NCBI GenBank assembly: GCA_900322095.1
Contig: ONYS01000016.1
Span: 1-52,696 of the forward strand
Source: an uncultured Prevotella sp.
Lineage (GTDB): Bacteria > Bacteroidota > Bacteroidia > Bacteroidales > Bacteroidaceae
Direction of reading: 5' to 3'
Length of the DNA: 52,696 bases
Shown here: positions 15,919-26,386 of the stretch, piece by piece
Numbering within the stretch: the first letter of the stretch is position 1
How the letters are laid out: each line of letters starts with the position of its first letter
The notes under the pieces: generated by a model
Seen by the model: the letters and a program-made list of their open reading frames with translations, nothing else
Told to the model about the DNA's origin: nothing
The model's database searches: none
Position numbers and translations under genes: made by a program

Positions 15919-18606
15919 ATGAAATATCGCATACACGTTCTGCCCTGCATCGTTCTCATGTTGTCGACGCTCTCAGCATGGGGACAAAGCCCCCACTATT
16001 GGCACCGGCACAATGTAGCCATCGGTTGCAACCACCACAGCGCAGACTCATTGCTCGTCTCGCGGTTCAACATCGGACTGTCAGGCAGTGTTGATTCGCT
16101 GCGCGGAGTACAGTTGGGACTGTTCACCGCCAACGTCAACAATGACATGCGAGGTGTGAACATCGGTCTGTTTGGAACACGCACGAAAGGCGACATGCGC
16201 GGTCTGCAACTCTCGGGCACGGGCAACATCGTCGGGGAGACAACACGCGGATTGCAAGTTGCTGCGTTTACCAACTATGCCACACAGCTCAAGGGAATGC
16301 AAATGGCCGGCATCATGAACATCGCTGCCCAGCCCGTCAGCGGCTTGCAGCTCGCCGGTGGTGCCAATGTGGCCAACGGAGTAGACCATGGCGTACAGCT
16401 GTCGGCCCTCGTCAACGTGTCGGCAGGACGCATGAAAGGACTGCAACTGAGCGGCTACAACTATGCCGACACCCTCGACGGATGGCAGACGGGATTCATC
16501 AATGTAGCCGCACAGCACACCAAAGGCTGGCAGTTGGGCGTCTTCAACTACTCGCGCGACACCACAGCCCACAAGATTGGCCTCATCAATATCAACCCTA
16601 AGACCAAGATAGACCTGCTGGCCTACTTGGGTACAAGTTCTATCTTCAATGGCGCCGTGCGCTTCCGCAACCGCTCCACCTACAGCATCATCGGCGCCGG
16701 CACCCACTACATGGGACTGGACAAGCGATTCTCGGGCGCACTCTTCTACCGGCTCGGACAGTACTTCCAGCTCTCGCCGCGGTGGTCACTGAGCGGCGAC
16801 GTTGGCTATTACCACATCGAGACCTTCGAGGAGAACAGCCGCACCAAGCCCGAACGGCTCTACTCGCTGCAAGTGCACGCCAACGTCGACTACACCATCA
16901 ACCGCTCGTTGGGCGTATTCGCTTCGCTGGGCTATGGCGACACGCGCTACTACGGCCATCATCGCAAGTATAAGAACGAGTTCATCGCCCAGGCTGGCAT
17001 CGCCATCCACTGGAACCACCGACAGTCGAACTACGACATTCTGGCTCCGAAGACCCGCCGCAATGTGTCGCCGTCGGACAGCATCATCGCCCTCTGGAAC
17101 AATGGATACAAGAACTACTGGCTGGCAGCCGCCGAGGCAACGGGCATCAACGTCTTCGTCCACTGCTTCGACCGTTTCATCATGAATGAGGATTTTGCCC
17201 AGGTTCACTTCAAGGACATCGCTCGCAACTGGCGCAATGCCTTCGTCTGGGACAACGACCAGTTCTCCACCAACCTTTTCGCCCATCCCTATCACGGCAA
17301 TCTGTACTTCAACTCAGCCCGCTCCAACGGTCTGTCGTTCTGGGAGAGCGCCCCTTACTCGCTGGGCGGCAGCCTGATGTGGGAGTTCTGTGGCGAGGTG
17401 GAACCACCAGCCATCAACGACGTTCTGGCCACCACGTTTGGCGGTATCGCCATTGGCGAGGTGACCCACCGCATCAGTGAACTCATCCTCAACAATTCGG
17501 CCCATGGCTTCAGGCGTTTTCTGCGTGAGGCCGCAGCGACAATCGTCAACCCCATGGGCGGCTTCAACCGCATCGTGAAAGGCGACGCCTGGCGCATAGA
17601 CAATCAGCATCCTTACTACTACGACCGTCAGAACCTGCCCATAGACTTCTCGATGTCGGTGGGTACACGCTATCTGAGCGACGATGGCGGACTGTTCCGC
17701 GGTGAGTTCAATCCCTACGTAAATCTGTTTCTCGAGTATGGCGACGTGATGAATCCCGAGAACACCAAGCCCTACGACTTCTTCTATATGGAGGTGACGT
17801 TCGGTATGTCGGCCAACCAGCCACTCATCAACCGCTTGCATCTTCTCGGACGCCTGTGGGGACGGAGCATAGAGACCCGACACAAGCTCGAGGTGGAGAC
17901 CGGAATCTTCCAGCACTTCAACTATGAGTCCCCTTTAAAAAGTCCGTTTTTTGAGGCCCCTACCTCAAAAATGTTATGATTTGAAACCTATCAGCCTAAC
18001 AAGAAGGCTTTTGGAGCGTAAACTTTTAGATTGAAAGGGGTGCCGACTTTTTAAAGTGGACTCAACTATTATGATTCCAAACCGGTGAAGAACGGAACGT
18101 CGCTCACCCCCTACCGCATCTCGGAGGCCGCAGCCTTCGGTCCCGGCGTCATCCTGCGCTTCCCGCAGGTGGGCTCGCTGCAGAAGCTGGAGCAGCGCAT
18201 CTTCCTCAGCGGCATCCTGCTCGGCGGTACCAAGAGCGACTACTACAACGTGATCGACCGCGACTACAACATGGGCTCGGGATTCAGCATCAAGACCAAG
18301 ACCCATCTGGAATTCCGCAACTTCGGACGATTCATCGTCAAGGGCAACTACTACCGCATCTTCACCTGGAAAGGCTACGAGGGCAAGGACCTGGCCACCA
18401 TCAACCCGCTCTACCTCAACGCTCAGGGCGACAAGGGCAATGCCGAGCTGGGTGAGTTCACCACGATGTGGGAGTTCGACTTCAGAGGACCGCTCAGTGC
18501 TTCGGCCGCAACCTCCTATTTCTTCCGCCACACCCGCTACTCCTATCATCCCGACGTAAGGGCCAAGACCTTTGAAGTGAAACTGGGACTGACTTATCAC
18601 TTCTAA
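15919..18606 (+). pseudogene. DUF3943-type surface barrel protein, disrupted by a miniature element
   Basis: The gene starts at ATG 15919 with a signal peptide (CIVLMLSTLSAWGQ). An N-terminal region of about 20-residue repeats follows (RGVQLGLFTANVNNDMRGVNIGLF, RGLQLSGTGNIVGETTRGLQV and so on), resembling LA_2272-type surface repeats. Then come a beta-rich section and a DUF3943 region (WLAAAEATGINVFVHCFDRFI, GFNRIVKGDAWR). At 17926 a 138-bp element interrupts it. The first part then stops at 17979 after 17 foreign residues, and the rest (18070-18606, ending VKLGLTYHF) has no proper start. Removing the element and one 6-base duplication restores a continuous frame of about 847 aa (HFNY joined to YDSKPVKNG). 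Without its last strands the barrel should not assemble. Confidence 0.85.
17926..18063. mobile_element. 138-bp miniature inverted-repeat element inside the DUF3943 gene
   Basis: The ends GAGTCCCCTTTAAAAAGTCC and GACTTTTTAAAGTGGACTC are inverted repeats of about 20 bp with few mismatches. AACTAT flanks both sides (17920-17925 and 18064-18069) as a 6-base target duplication; a 7-base CAACTAT reading is also possible. A hairpin (TTTTTGAGG/CCTCAAAAA) lies inside the left end. No coding capacity. The insertion is in frame (144 bases in total) but brings an in-frame TGA at 17977-17979. I cannot assign the parent IS family. Confidence 0.85.
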
Positions 18607-18659
18607 AGCGAACGCCCCCTATCCACAGACAACAATGACCAACATATAAACTTATACTC

Positions 18660-20462
18660 ATGAACTGGAAATCAAACATCACATTAGCGGCACTCCTGCT
18701 GATGGTAAGCTCTGCCGGACAGGCCCAAACCGGCACGGCATCAGAGCCGGTGGCCTACACGGGAGGAGAGATATGCAATCCCCGCCTGCACGACGGTGGA
18801 TTCCGCTATGCCATCGGTACGGAAAACATACAAGTGACAAGAGCCAACCGCACCTCCCCCCAACGGGCCGAGGGATTCGGCTGGACCTATAACCACGCGC
18901 CCAACCTGACCTACTGGCACGGCCGCTTCTATCTGGAATATCTCTCCAACCCGAAGGATGAGCAGCAGCCCCCAGGCCACACCCTCTACGTAACCTCGAC
19001 CGACGGACGCCACTGGGGCAAGCCGCAGATTGCTTTCCCTGAATATAAGGCACCGAAGGGCGTCGGCTTCCCCAAGGGCTATTATGGCTACATCATGCAC
19101 CAACGAATGGGATTCTATACGGCTCCCAACGGCAAGCTGCTCATCGTCGGCTTCTATGGCCACAGCTACAATCCCTTCAAGGAGGGAGGCATAGGCCGCG
19201 TGGTGAGAGAAGTGAAAACTGACGGCACACTCGGCCCCATCTACTTCATCCGCTATTCGTCGCATACCTCCTGGAATGAGAGCAACACGTCCTATCCGTT
19301 CTATACCCGCTCGAAGGACAAAGCCTTCAAGGCAGCCTGCGAGGCTCTGCTCCACGACCGTCTGAAGACTCTGCAGTGGATTGACGAAGACCGCGGACTG
19401 GACGGCTTCTATACGCTGAAGGACTCCATCAACACCGTTCAGGCCACATCCTACTTCCACCGCCGTGACGGCAAGGTGGTTGCACTCTGGAAGTGGTCCT
19501 ACGCAGCCCTGTCGGCCGACGAGGGACAATCGTGGTCAACGCCCGTGAGATGTCCGTCGCTCATCATGGCCGGCGGAAAAGAATGGGGACAGCGCACGCG
19601 CGACGGCCGCTACGCCATCTGCTACAATCCCATTGAGACCCAGCCCTACCGTTATCCGCTGATCGTCATCACGAGCGACGACGGCATTCGCTTCGATTCT
19701 ATGTGCGTCGTTCATGGTGAGGTGCCGCCACGCCGCTTCATGGGAGAGAACAAGGACTTCGGCCCCTGCTATGTAAGAGGTATCACCGAGGGCGAGAGCC
19801 AGCCCGACGACTCCAACATGTGGCTCACCTACAGCGTCAACAAAGAGGACATCTGGGTGAGCCGTGTGCCCGTGCCCGTCAAGACGACATGGAGGGGTCC
19901 CGTCGACGACGACTTCAGCAAGGTCAGCGCCAACGCGCCCGTACCCAACTGGAATATCTACCGTCCGGAATGGTGCCCTGTATGGGTGAACGAGAACCAC
20001 CAACTCTGTCTCGCCGACAGCGACAGATACGATTATGCCCGTGCCATCCGCGTGTTCCAGACCGCAAAGAAAGCCTCGATAAGCATCCGCATGACCGTGG
20101 ACAAGGAAAACGACGACCCTCTCGAGATCGACGTCACCGACCGGCATGGCACCAGAGCCGTGAGCCTGCAGCTGCATCGTGGCCATATCACCTACAACGG
20201 CAAGACCGTAGGAGGCTACAACCTGGAACAGCCGTTCCTGCTCAGCTTCAACTACAACGACGGGAAGGTGAGTATCGGCGGGGCCACCTTCGACGCTCTT
20301 CATGCCGTGAACGATGTGGAGCGGCTCAGTATCCGTACGGGACTCTACCGCGACAAGCCCGACCGCAACACGCCCAACCAGAAGGCCATGCCGCCACTGG
20401 AGGGCTGCGACAGTCCCATTGCGCCGGCTATGTACCGGATAGAGAAAGTGGAAGTGAGATAA
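18660..20462 (+). CDS. Secreted sialidase-like beta-propeller protein (putative glycoside hydrolase)
   Basis: Exported protein of 600 aa with signal peptide MNWKSNITLAALLLMVSSAGQAQ. The propeller region carries Asp-box-like motifs, STDGRHW near residue 113, SADEGQSW near 284 and SDDGIRF near 338, as in sialidases and related BNR-repeat glycosidases. A C-terminal beta-sandwich-like part (about 420-600, VDDDFSKVSANAPVPNWNIYRPEW onward) could be a carbohydrate-binding or concanavalin-like domain. Substrate and catalytic residues cannot be read with confidence. It lies 53 bases after the disrupted DUF3943 gene, so the two may have shared a transcript. Confidence 0.65.
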   Translation: MNWKSNITLAALLLMVSSAGQAQTGTASEPVAYTGGEICNPRLHDGGFRYAIGTENIQVTRANRTSPQRAEGFGWTYNHAPNLTYWHGRFYLEYLSNPKDEQQPPGHTLYVTSTDGRHWGKPQIAFPEYKAPKGVGFPKGYYGYIMHQRMGFYTAPNGKLLIVGFYGHSYNPFKEGGIGRVVREVKTDGTLGPIYFIRYSSHTSWNESNTSYPFYTRSKDKAFKAACEALLHDRLKTLQWIDEDRGLDGFYTLKDSINTVQATSYFHRRDGKVVALWKWSYAALSADEGQSWSTPVRCPSLIMAGGKEWGQRTRDGRYAICYNPIETQPYRYPLIVITSDDGIRFDSMCVVHGEVPPRRFMGENKDFGPCYVRGITEGESQPDDSNMWLTYSVNKEDIWVSRVPVPVKTTWRGPVDDDFSKVSANAPVPNWNIYRPEWCPVWVNENHQLCLADSDRYDYARAIRVFQTAKKASISIRMTVDKENDDPLEIDVTDRHGTRAVSLQLHRGHITYNGKTVGGYNLEQPFLLSFNYNDGKVSIGGATFDALHAVNDVERLSIRTGLYRDKPDRNTPNQKAMPPLEGCDSPIAPAMYRIEKVEVR

Positions 20463-20529
20463 GAGCATGCAGAAAATGTGAATCATTCAAAAAAAGCTTA
20501 GCTTATTTTGTTTTTCGCTCTATTTGCAC

Positions 20530-20537
20530 TAACTTTG
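20530..20537 (+). promoter_or_regulatory. -7 box for pepT
   Basis: TAACTTTG lies 37 bases before the pepT ATG, with TTTG-containing sequence about 20 bases further upstream. Confidence 0.6.
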
Positions 20538-20566
20538 CGGTTGAACACTAAATTATACTACCATAA

Positions 20567-21790
20567 ATGGATATAACAGAAAGATTTATCAATTACACGA
20601 AGTTCGACACCCAGTCGGCGGAGGACTCCAAGACTGTCCCCAGTACTCCCAAACAGCTCATCTTTGCCCGTTACCTCAAGGAGGAACTGGAAAAAGAAGG
20701 ACTCAAAGACGTGGAGATGGACGACATGGGCTATATCTATGCAACCTTGCCTTCGAACACGAAGAAGGAGACGCCAACCATCGGCTTCATCTCTCACTAC
20801 GACACAGCCCTCGATGCCAGCGGTAAGGACATCAAGGCACGCATCGTGAAGAACTACGACGGTGGCGACATCGAGCTCTCTCCGGGCATCATCTCCTCAC
20901 CCAAGAAGTTCCCTGAGCTCTTGGCCCACAAAGGCGAAGACATCATCGTCACCGACGGTACGACTCTTCTCGGCGCCGACGACAAAGCCGGCATCGCCGA
21001 AATCGTTCAGGCCATGTGCTATCTGCGCGACCACGACGAGATCAAGCACGGCGACATCCGCGTTGGTTTCAATCCCGATGAGGAGATCGGCATGGGCGCC
21101 CACCACTTCGACGTCGAGAAGTTCGGCTGCGACTGGGCCTACACCATGGACGGCGGCGACATCGGCGACCTCGAATACGAAAACTTCAACGCTGCAGCCG
21201 CACGCGTCAGAATCAAGGGCGTCAGCGTTCATACCGGCTACGCCAAAGGCAAGATGGTGAACGCCAGCCGACTGGCCTGCGAGTTCAACAACTACATCCC
21301 GGAGACCGACATTCCCGAAACCACCGAGGGATATCAGGGATTCTATCATCTTCTGGGCATCGAGAGCCGTTGCGAGGAAGCCAAACTCGACTACATCATC
21401 CGCGACCACGACCGCGAGAAGTTTGAGAACCGCAAGCGCTTCATCGCCGACATCGCCAAGAAGATGAACGAGAAGTATGGCGAGGGAACGGTCAGCGTAG
21501 AGCTTCGCGACCAGTACTACAACATGAAGGAGAAGATCGACCCCAACATGCACGTCATCGACATCGTGCTGAAGGCCATGGAGAAGAGCGGCGTGAAGCC
21601 GAAGGTGGAGCCCATTCGTGGCGGTACCGACGGAGCACAACTCTCCTTCCGCGGACTCCCCTGCCCCAACATCTTTGCCGGCGGCGTCAACTTCCACGGT
21701 CCCTATGAGTTCGTATCTATCCAGGTGATGAACAAGGCTGTCGACGTGATTGTCAACATCTGCGCCATCACGGCTGAATACAACGATTAA
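20567..21790 (+). CDS. pepT: Peptidase T (tripeptide aminopeptidase, M20B)
   Basis: Cytoplasmic dizinc aminopeptidase of 407 aa that removes the N-terminal residue of tripeptides. First metal site: His77 and Asp79 in [10 protein letters not shown]. Bridging aspartate: [13 protein letters not shown]. Catalytic glutamates: [15 protein letters not shown]. Later signatures are [16 protein letters not shown] in the lid domain and [25 protein letters not shown]. The start [17 protein letters not shown] matches the family. It has its own promoter and a strong terminator at 21806-21846, so it is monocistronic. Confidence 0.96.
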   Translation: MDITERFINYTKFDTQSAEDSKTVPSTPKQLIFARYLKEELEKEGLKDVEMDDMGYIYATLPSNTKKETPTIGFISHYDTALDASGKDIKARIVKNYDGGDIELSPGIISSPKKFPELLAHKGEDIIVTDGTTLLGADDKAGIAEIVQAMCYLRDHDEIKHGDIRVGFNPDEEIGMGAHHFDVEKFGCDWAYTMDGGDIGDLEYENFNAAAARVRIKGVSVHTGYAKGKMVNASRLACEFNNYIPETDIPETTEGYQGFYHLLGIESRCEEAKLDYIIRDHDREKFENRKRFIADIAKKMNEKYGEGTVSVELRDQYYNMKEKIDPNMHVIDIVLKAMEKSGVKPKVEPIRGGTDGAQLSFRGLPCPNIFAGGVNFHGPYEFVSIQVMNKAVDVIVNICAITAEYND

Positions 21791-21805
21791 TGCATCACGA
21801 AGGAT

Positions 21806-21846
21806 ATCCCCTGCTTCCCGAATTTTCCCCGAAGGAAGCAGGGGAT
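21806..21846 (+). terminator. Terminator after pepT
   Basis: ATCCCCTGCTTCC (21806-21818) pairs perfectly with GGAAGCAGGGGAT (21834-21846); a T-rich stretch follows. Confidence 0.8.
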
Positions 21847-21954
21847 TATATTATTGCATATAATACAGCAAGAATCCATACCCGTTTTTTAATACTTCAC
21901 CCGACCCAATGACGTAGCGCCCGAATTGCCCATACGTCTATACATTAATTATAT

Positions 21955-24228
21955 ATGGAGAATCTTCCCAACCTCATCAAGGACCTTGCCCTCATTCTGT
22001 TTGTTGCAGGCATCGTCACCTTGCTCTTCAAGAAACTCAAGCAGCCCCTCGTACTGGGCTATATCGTTGCGGGCTTTCTCGTCTCGCCCCACATGCCCTA
22101 TCTGATGTCGGTCATCGACAAGACTGACATCCAGACGTGGGCCGACATCGGCGTGATGTTCCTGATGTTCTCTCTGGGACTCGATTTCTCCATCAAGAAG
22201 ATTCTGAAGATGGGCATGGCGCCAGTTATCTCCACGCTGACCATCGTGTTCTGCATGGTATCGATAGGCATGATGGTGGGTCACGCCTTCCATTGGGGGC
22301 GCATGGACTGCATCTTCCTCGGCGGAATGCTGGCCATGAGTTCCACAACCATTATCTATAAGGCATTCGACGACATGGGACTGAGTCAGCAACGGTTCGC
22401 CGGTCTGGTCATGTCAACCCTGATTCTTGAGGACATCCTCGGCGTGGTGATGATGGTCATGTTGAGCGCTGTGGCCAGCGGCAACAGCAGTGCGGGCGAC
22501 GAAATGCTCGGCTCGCTGCTGAAGATTGGTTTCTTCCTCGTTCTGTGGTTTGTCGTCGGACTGTTTATCATCCCCACATTCTTCCGCTCCACCCGCAAGC
22601 TGATGACCGATGAGACGCTGCTGATTGTCTCGCTGGGACTATGCTGCATGATGGCCGAAATCTCTACGGCCGTAGGATTCAGCTCTGCGTTCGGAGCCTT
22701 CGTGATGGGCAGCATCATTGCCGAGACTGTAGAGGCGGAGCGCATCATCCGTATCACTGAGCCCGTGAAGAATCTTTTCGGCACCATCTTCTTCATTTCC
22801 GTAGGTATGCTCGTCGACCCACAAATCATCGTCAGCTATGCCGGACCTATTCTCTGCATCGTCTTGGCCATCATCATCGGCCAGTGCATCTTCGGCACGG
22901 CGGGGTTCATGCTCAGCGGTCAGACGCTGAAGACGTCAATGCGATGCGGTTTCTCGCTGACGCAGATTGGTGAGTTTGCCTTCATCATCGCCTCCTTGGG
23001 TCTGAGTCTGGGCGTCATCAGCAACTTTCTCTATCCCGTAGTGGTGGCCGTGAGCGTTATCACGACGTTTCTCACGCCCTACATGATTCGCGCTGCCGTG
23101 CCTGCCTACGGATTGCTGGAGCGACATCTGCCCCGCCGCTGGATGAGACGCATCAATCACTTGGGCACAGCCCATCAGCAGACTGCCCAGGAACAGAATC
23201 TCTGGAAGCTGTTGCTGCGCAAGATGACGGTCAACACGCTCATCTATACCATCCTGGCCATAGCCGTCACGGCCATGATGCTGACGTTCTTCCTGCCCTT
23301 CTCTCGCACGCTGCTGCCCCACTGGTGGGCCAACGGCGTCACCGGACTGATCACCGTGGTCATGATTGCGCCCTTCCTGAGAAGCATCGTGATGAAGAAC
23401 AACCACAGCGATGAGTTCCGCACGTTGTGGACGCAGAGTCATCTCAACCGCCCGCCACTCGTTTTCACCGTTCTGGTGCGACTGTTCATCGCCGCTTCCA
23501 TTCTCTTCTACATCTGCAATTACCTTGCCCGCTTCGCCAATGCCATCGTCATCACGCTCGCCATCGTAGCAATTGCGCTCATGGTGATGTCGCGTCGGTT
23601 GAAGAAACGCAGCATCCGGCTGGAGCGTCTCTTCGTGCAGAACCTACGCTCACGCGACATCGAGGCTGAGGTTCTCGGCCGTAAGCGTCCGCTCTTCGAG
23701 GGCCATCTCCTCGACCGCGACCTCCACATCAGCGACTTTCAGATTCCCGAAGGCTCGGAATGGGCCGGCAAGTCGCTCAAGGAGTTGGAACTGCGCACAC
23801 GCTTCGGGGTGCAGGTGAGCAGCATTCTGCGTGGCGGACAGCGCATCAACATACCAACGGGCTCGGCCATTCTCTTCCCAGGCGACAAGATCCAGGCCAT
23901 CGGCAGCGATACGCAGCTAGCCAACCTCAACCGCTCCATACGCTCGGAGATCATTACGGACGACCCGGAGATAGAAAAGCGCGAGATGAAGCTGCGCCGC
24001 ATCACACTGCGAGGCGGATGCACCTTTATCGGCAAGACGCTGCGCGAGAGTGGAATCCGCGATGTCTACGGCTGTATGGTCATCGGATTGGAAGAAGGTA
24101 AGGAAAGCCTGACGCCCATAGAACCCACCTACAGGTTTGAAAGCGGCGACATGCTGTGGATTGTGGGCGAACAAGACGCCATCAACAAGATAGAGCAACT
24201 GTCGGAGTCTCCTGCCGAGCCCAAATAA
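21955..24228 (+). CDS. Kef/CPA2-type monovalent cation:proton antiporter with RCK_C domains
   Basis: Membrane protein of 757 aa. Residues about 8-390 form the Na+/H+ exchanger (CPA2) domain with roughly 12 helices, including the GYIVAGFLVSPHMPYL, LGLDFSIKKI and MSSTTIIYKAFDDMGLS segments. A second hydrophobic block covers about 420-555. Two RCK_C (TrkA-C) domains follow: about 590-665 (IPEGSEWAGKSLKELELRTRFGV, LFPGDKIQAIGS) and 670-755 (GGCTFIGKTLRESGI). RCK_C domains bind small ligands and gate transport. There is no RCK_N (TrkA-N) domain, unlike KefB/KefC. Function: K+ or Na+ exchange for protons, exact ion unknown. Confidence 0.88.
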   Translation: MENLPNLIKDLALILFVAGIVTLLFKKLKQPLVLGYIVAGFLVSPHMPYLMSVIDKTDIQTWADIGVMFLMFSLGLDFSIKKILKMGMAPVISTLTIVFCMVSIGMMVGHAFHWGRMDCIFLGGMLAMSSTTIIYKAFDDMGLSQQRFAGLVMSTLILEDILGVVMMVMLSAVASGNSSAGDEMLGSLLKIGFFLVLWFVVGLFIIPTFFRSTRKLMTDETLLIVSLGLCCMMAEISTAVGFSSAFGAFVMGSIIAETVEAERIIRITEPVKNLFGTIFFISVGMLVDPQIIVSYAGPILCIVLAIIIGQCIFGTAGFMLSGQTLKTSMRCGFSLTQIGEFAFIIASLGLSLGVISNFLYPVVVAVSVITTFLTPYMIRAAVPAYGLLERHLPRRWMRRINHLGTAHQQTAQEQNLWKLLLRKMTVNTLIYTILAIAVTAMMLTFFLPFSRTLLPHWWANGVTGLITVVMIAPFLRSIVMKNNHSDEFRTLWTQSHLNRPPLVFTVLVRLFIAASILFYICNYLARFANAIVITLAIVAIALMVMSRRLKKRSIRLERLFVQNLRSRDIEAEVLGRKRPLFEGHLLDRDLHISDFQIPEGSEWAGKSLKELELRTRFGVQVSSILRGGQRINIPTGSAILFPGDKIQAIGSDTQLANLNRSIRSEIITDDPEIEKREMKLRRITLRGGCTFIGKTLRESGIRDVYGCMVIGLEEGKESLTPIEPTYRFESGDMLWIVGEQDAINKIEQLSESPAEPK

Positions 24229-24277
24229 GAGCAGAGCAAAAATTACGGATTCTACGGCGTTTCTGTTATTTTTTTAG

Positions 24278-24285
24278 TACCTTTG
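24278..24285 (+). promoter_or_regulatory. -7 box for dnaX
   Basis: TACCTTTG lies 21 bases before the dnaX ATG at 24306. Confidence 0.6.
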
Positions 24286-24305
24286 CAAAAAGCAATCAAT
24301 CAACT

Positions 24306-26072
24306 ATGGGAGAATACATCGTATCAGCCAGAAAATACCGCCCGATGACTTTCGACAGTGTGGTGGGACAGAAAGCCCTCACCACAACGCTCAAGAACAC
24401 CATCAAAAGCGGCAAACTGGCTCATTCCTACCTTTTCTGCGGTCCGCGAGGCGTGGGTAAGACCACCTGCGCCCGAATCTTCGCCAAGGCCATCAACTGC
24501 ACCAACCTCACCCCCGACGGCGAGGCTTGCAACGAGTGCGAGAGCTGCAGGGCCTTCAACGAGGGACGGTCGCTCAACATCTTTGAACTCGACGCGGCCT
24601 CGAACAACTCTGTTCAGGACATCCGCGACCTGATATTGCAGACACGCGTTCCGCCACAGTCGGGACGCTACAAGGTATTCATCATCGACGAGGTCCACAT
24701 GCTCTCTCAGGCCGCCTTCAATGCCTTTCTGAAGACGCTTGAGGAACCGCCAGCACACGTCATCTTCATTCTTGCCACAACCGAGAAGCAAAAGATTCTG
24801 CCCACGATTCTCTCCCGCTGTCAGATCTACGACTTCGAGCGCATGACCGTGCAGGGTACGGTAGACCACCTGAAGAACGTGGCCGCTAAAGAAGGCATCA
24901 CCTACGAGGACGCCGCACTGACGCTCATTGCCGAGAAAGCCGACGGCGGTATGCGCGACGCGCTCTCCATCTTTGATCAGGCCGCCAGTTTCTGCCAGGG
25001 CAACATCACTTATCAGAAGGTGCTGCAGGACCTCAACGTGCTCGACGAGGACAACTATTTCAAGATGGTGGATCTCTCGCTGAAAAACAACGTTCCGGAA
25101 CTGATGGTGACGCTCAACAACATCATCAACAAGGGCTTCGACGGAGGCCGCATCATCAACGGACTGGCCGCACACATGCGCAATGTGCTGATGGCGAAGA
25201 ATCCGGAGACGCTGCCCCTGCTCGAGACGAGCGACACGCAGCGCCAGCGCTTCCAGCAGCAGGCACAGAACTGCCCCACCTCTTTCCTCTACAAGGCACT
25301 GGAGATAGCCAACCGATGCGACGTCAACTATCGCAACAGTTCCAACAAGCGATTGCTCGTAGAACTCACGCTTATCGAGATAGCACAGATTACGCAGCCC
25401 GACGACGCGGCTGCGGGTGCGGGGCGCAGCCCTAAGCGTCTGAAAAACCTGTTCAAGAAAATCGCTTCTCAGGTGAAGCCGGTCCCGCAGGTGGCTGGCG
25501 CGAATAAGCCGGGGAGCAAGTCTGCCGCTACGGCAAAGCCCTCTCCGGCGCCTACAATCCACGTTGAGGTGGCCCCGCAAGCGCAGAACGAGACCAAGCG
25601 ACCGGCTTTCAAGCTCGGCAACATCGGCATGACCTTCAACGACATCCGGCGCAGTGCCCAGGAGAAGAAGCAGGTCATCATGCCCCAAGTGACCAACAAG
25701 GGAGAGAATGCCGACTTCAACGAGGAGCAACTCTCCTTTCAGTGGCTGTCGATGTGCAACCGCATGCCCAAGGAAATGATTGGTATGGCGCAGCGCATGA
25801 AGAATATGACGCCCCACATCACGGAATTCCCGAATGTAGAAGTGGTGGTGGAGAACGAGATTCTTCTCAACCAGATGGAAGGCATTAAGGCCCGCATCCT
25901 CGCCACACTGGCCAAGGAACTGCATAATGCCAACATCCACTTCTCGCTCAGGCTGGCCGAAGCCAGCGAAGTGAAGAAGGTGCTCAACAAGCGCGAGCTC
26001 TTCGACCAAATGAGAAAAGAGAATCCAGCCATCGAGACCCTGCGAAAAGGATTGGAATTGGAACTGGCATAG
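24306..26072 (+). CDS. dnaX: DNA polymerase III subunit gamma/tau
   Basis: Clamp-loader ATPase of 588 aa. Walker A GPRGVGKT is at residues 46-53, the zinc module cysteines are 65, 75, 78 and 81, Walker B DEVH is at 128-131, and sensor 1/arginine-finger text ATTEKQKILPTILSRCQIYDF follows. The collar domain covers about 225-360. A Pro/Ala/Lys linker (about 375-430) leads to a C-terminal domain that would bind the polymerase in tau. I see no obvious A-run slippery site for a gamma form. The ATG at 24306 gives the classic start YIVSARKYRPMTF. A strong hairpin at 26086 ends the unit. Confidence 0.96.
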   Translation: MGEYIVSARKYRPMTFDSVVGQKALTTTLKNTIKSGKLAHSYLFCGPRGVGKTTCARIFAKAINCTNLTPDGEACNECESCRAFNEGRSLNIFELDAASNNSVQDIRDLILQTRVPPQSGRYKVFIIDEVHMLSQAAFNAFLKTLEEPPAHVIFILATTEKQKILPTILSRCQIYDFERMTVQGTVDHLKNVAAKEGITYEDAALTLIAEKADGGMRDALSIFDQAASFCQGNITYQKVLQDLNVLDEDNYFKMVDLSLKNNVPELMVTLNNIINKGFDGGRIINGLAAHMRNVLMAKNPETLPLLETSDTQRQRFQQQAQNCPTSFLYKALEIANRCDVNYRNSSNKRLLVELTLIEIAQITQPDDAAAGAGRSPKRLKNLFKKIASQVKPVPQVAGANKPGSKSAATAKPSPAPTIHVEVAPQAQNETKRPAFKLGNIGMTFNDIRRSAQEKKQVIMPQVTNKGENADFNEEQLSFQWLSMCNRMPKEMIGMAQRMKNMTPHITEFPNVEVVVENEILLNQMEGIKARILATLAKELHNANIHFSLRLAEASEVKKVLNKRELFDQMRKENPAIETLRKGLELELA

Positions 26073-26085
26073 AACCCAAAATACT

Positions 26086-26149
26086 GAGAGTCAGGAGAAG
26101 ATTCTGCTGCGAGGTTATTGCCCGCAGTAAGAATCTTCTCCCGACTCTC
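26086..26149 (+). terminator. Long terminator hairpin after dnaX
   Basis: GAGAGTC plus GGAGAAGATTCT (26086-26105) pairs with AGAATCTTCTCC plus GACTCTC (26130-26149), with one A/C mismatch, and an inner CTGCG/CGCAG stem. TTTA follows. Confidence 0.75.
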
Positions 26150-26344
26150 TTTATCTGACGCGGACAGGCATTCATACTCTCCCGGAGTTGAGCGCATTGC
26201 CCATCGTATCCGACCAGAATTCTCCCAACACATCCGACGCGCAACAGCTATTATTGCCGAATGGAATTGCGCATCGAACAACACAAACCGTTGGATTCTT
26301 ACCTGATTTCCACTGATTTTTTTTGTCTTCTTTTATAATAGTCG

Positions 26345-26352
26345 TACCTTTG
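26345..26352 (+). promoter_or_regulatory. -7 box for the HD-domain gene
   Basis: TACCTTTG lies 35 bases before the ATG at 26387. Confidence 0.6.
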
Positions 26353-26386
26353 CAATGGATTTCACCAAAGAAAAGTTTACAAAGCA

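Noticed and set aside
25430-25460. Programmed frameshift in dnaX
   Set aside because: No A AAA AAG-type slippery run with a following hairpin is visible in the linker region.
24324-26009. 561-codon frame antisense to dnaX
   Set aside because: It is a shadow of dnaX produced by codon bias; dnaX has full motif support. The same applies to long antisense frames under lptD (28230-29369) and mfd (38718-40301).
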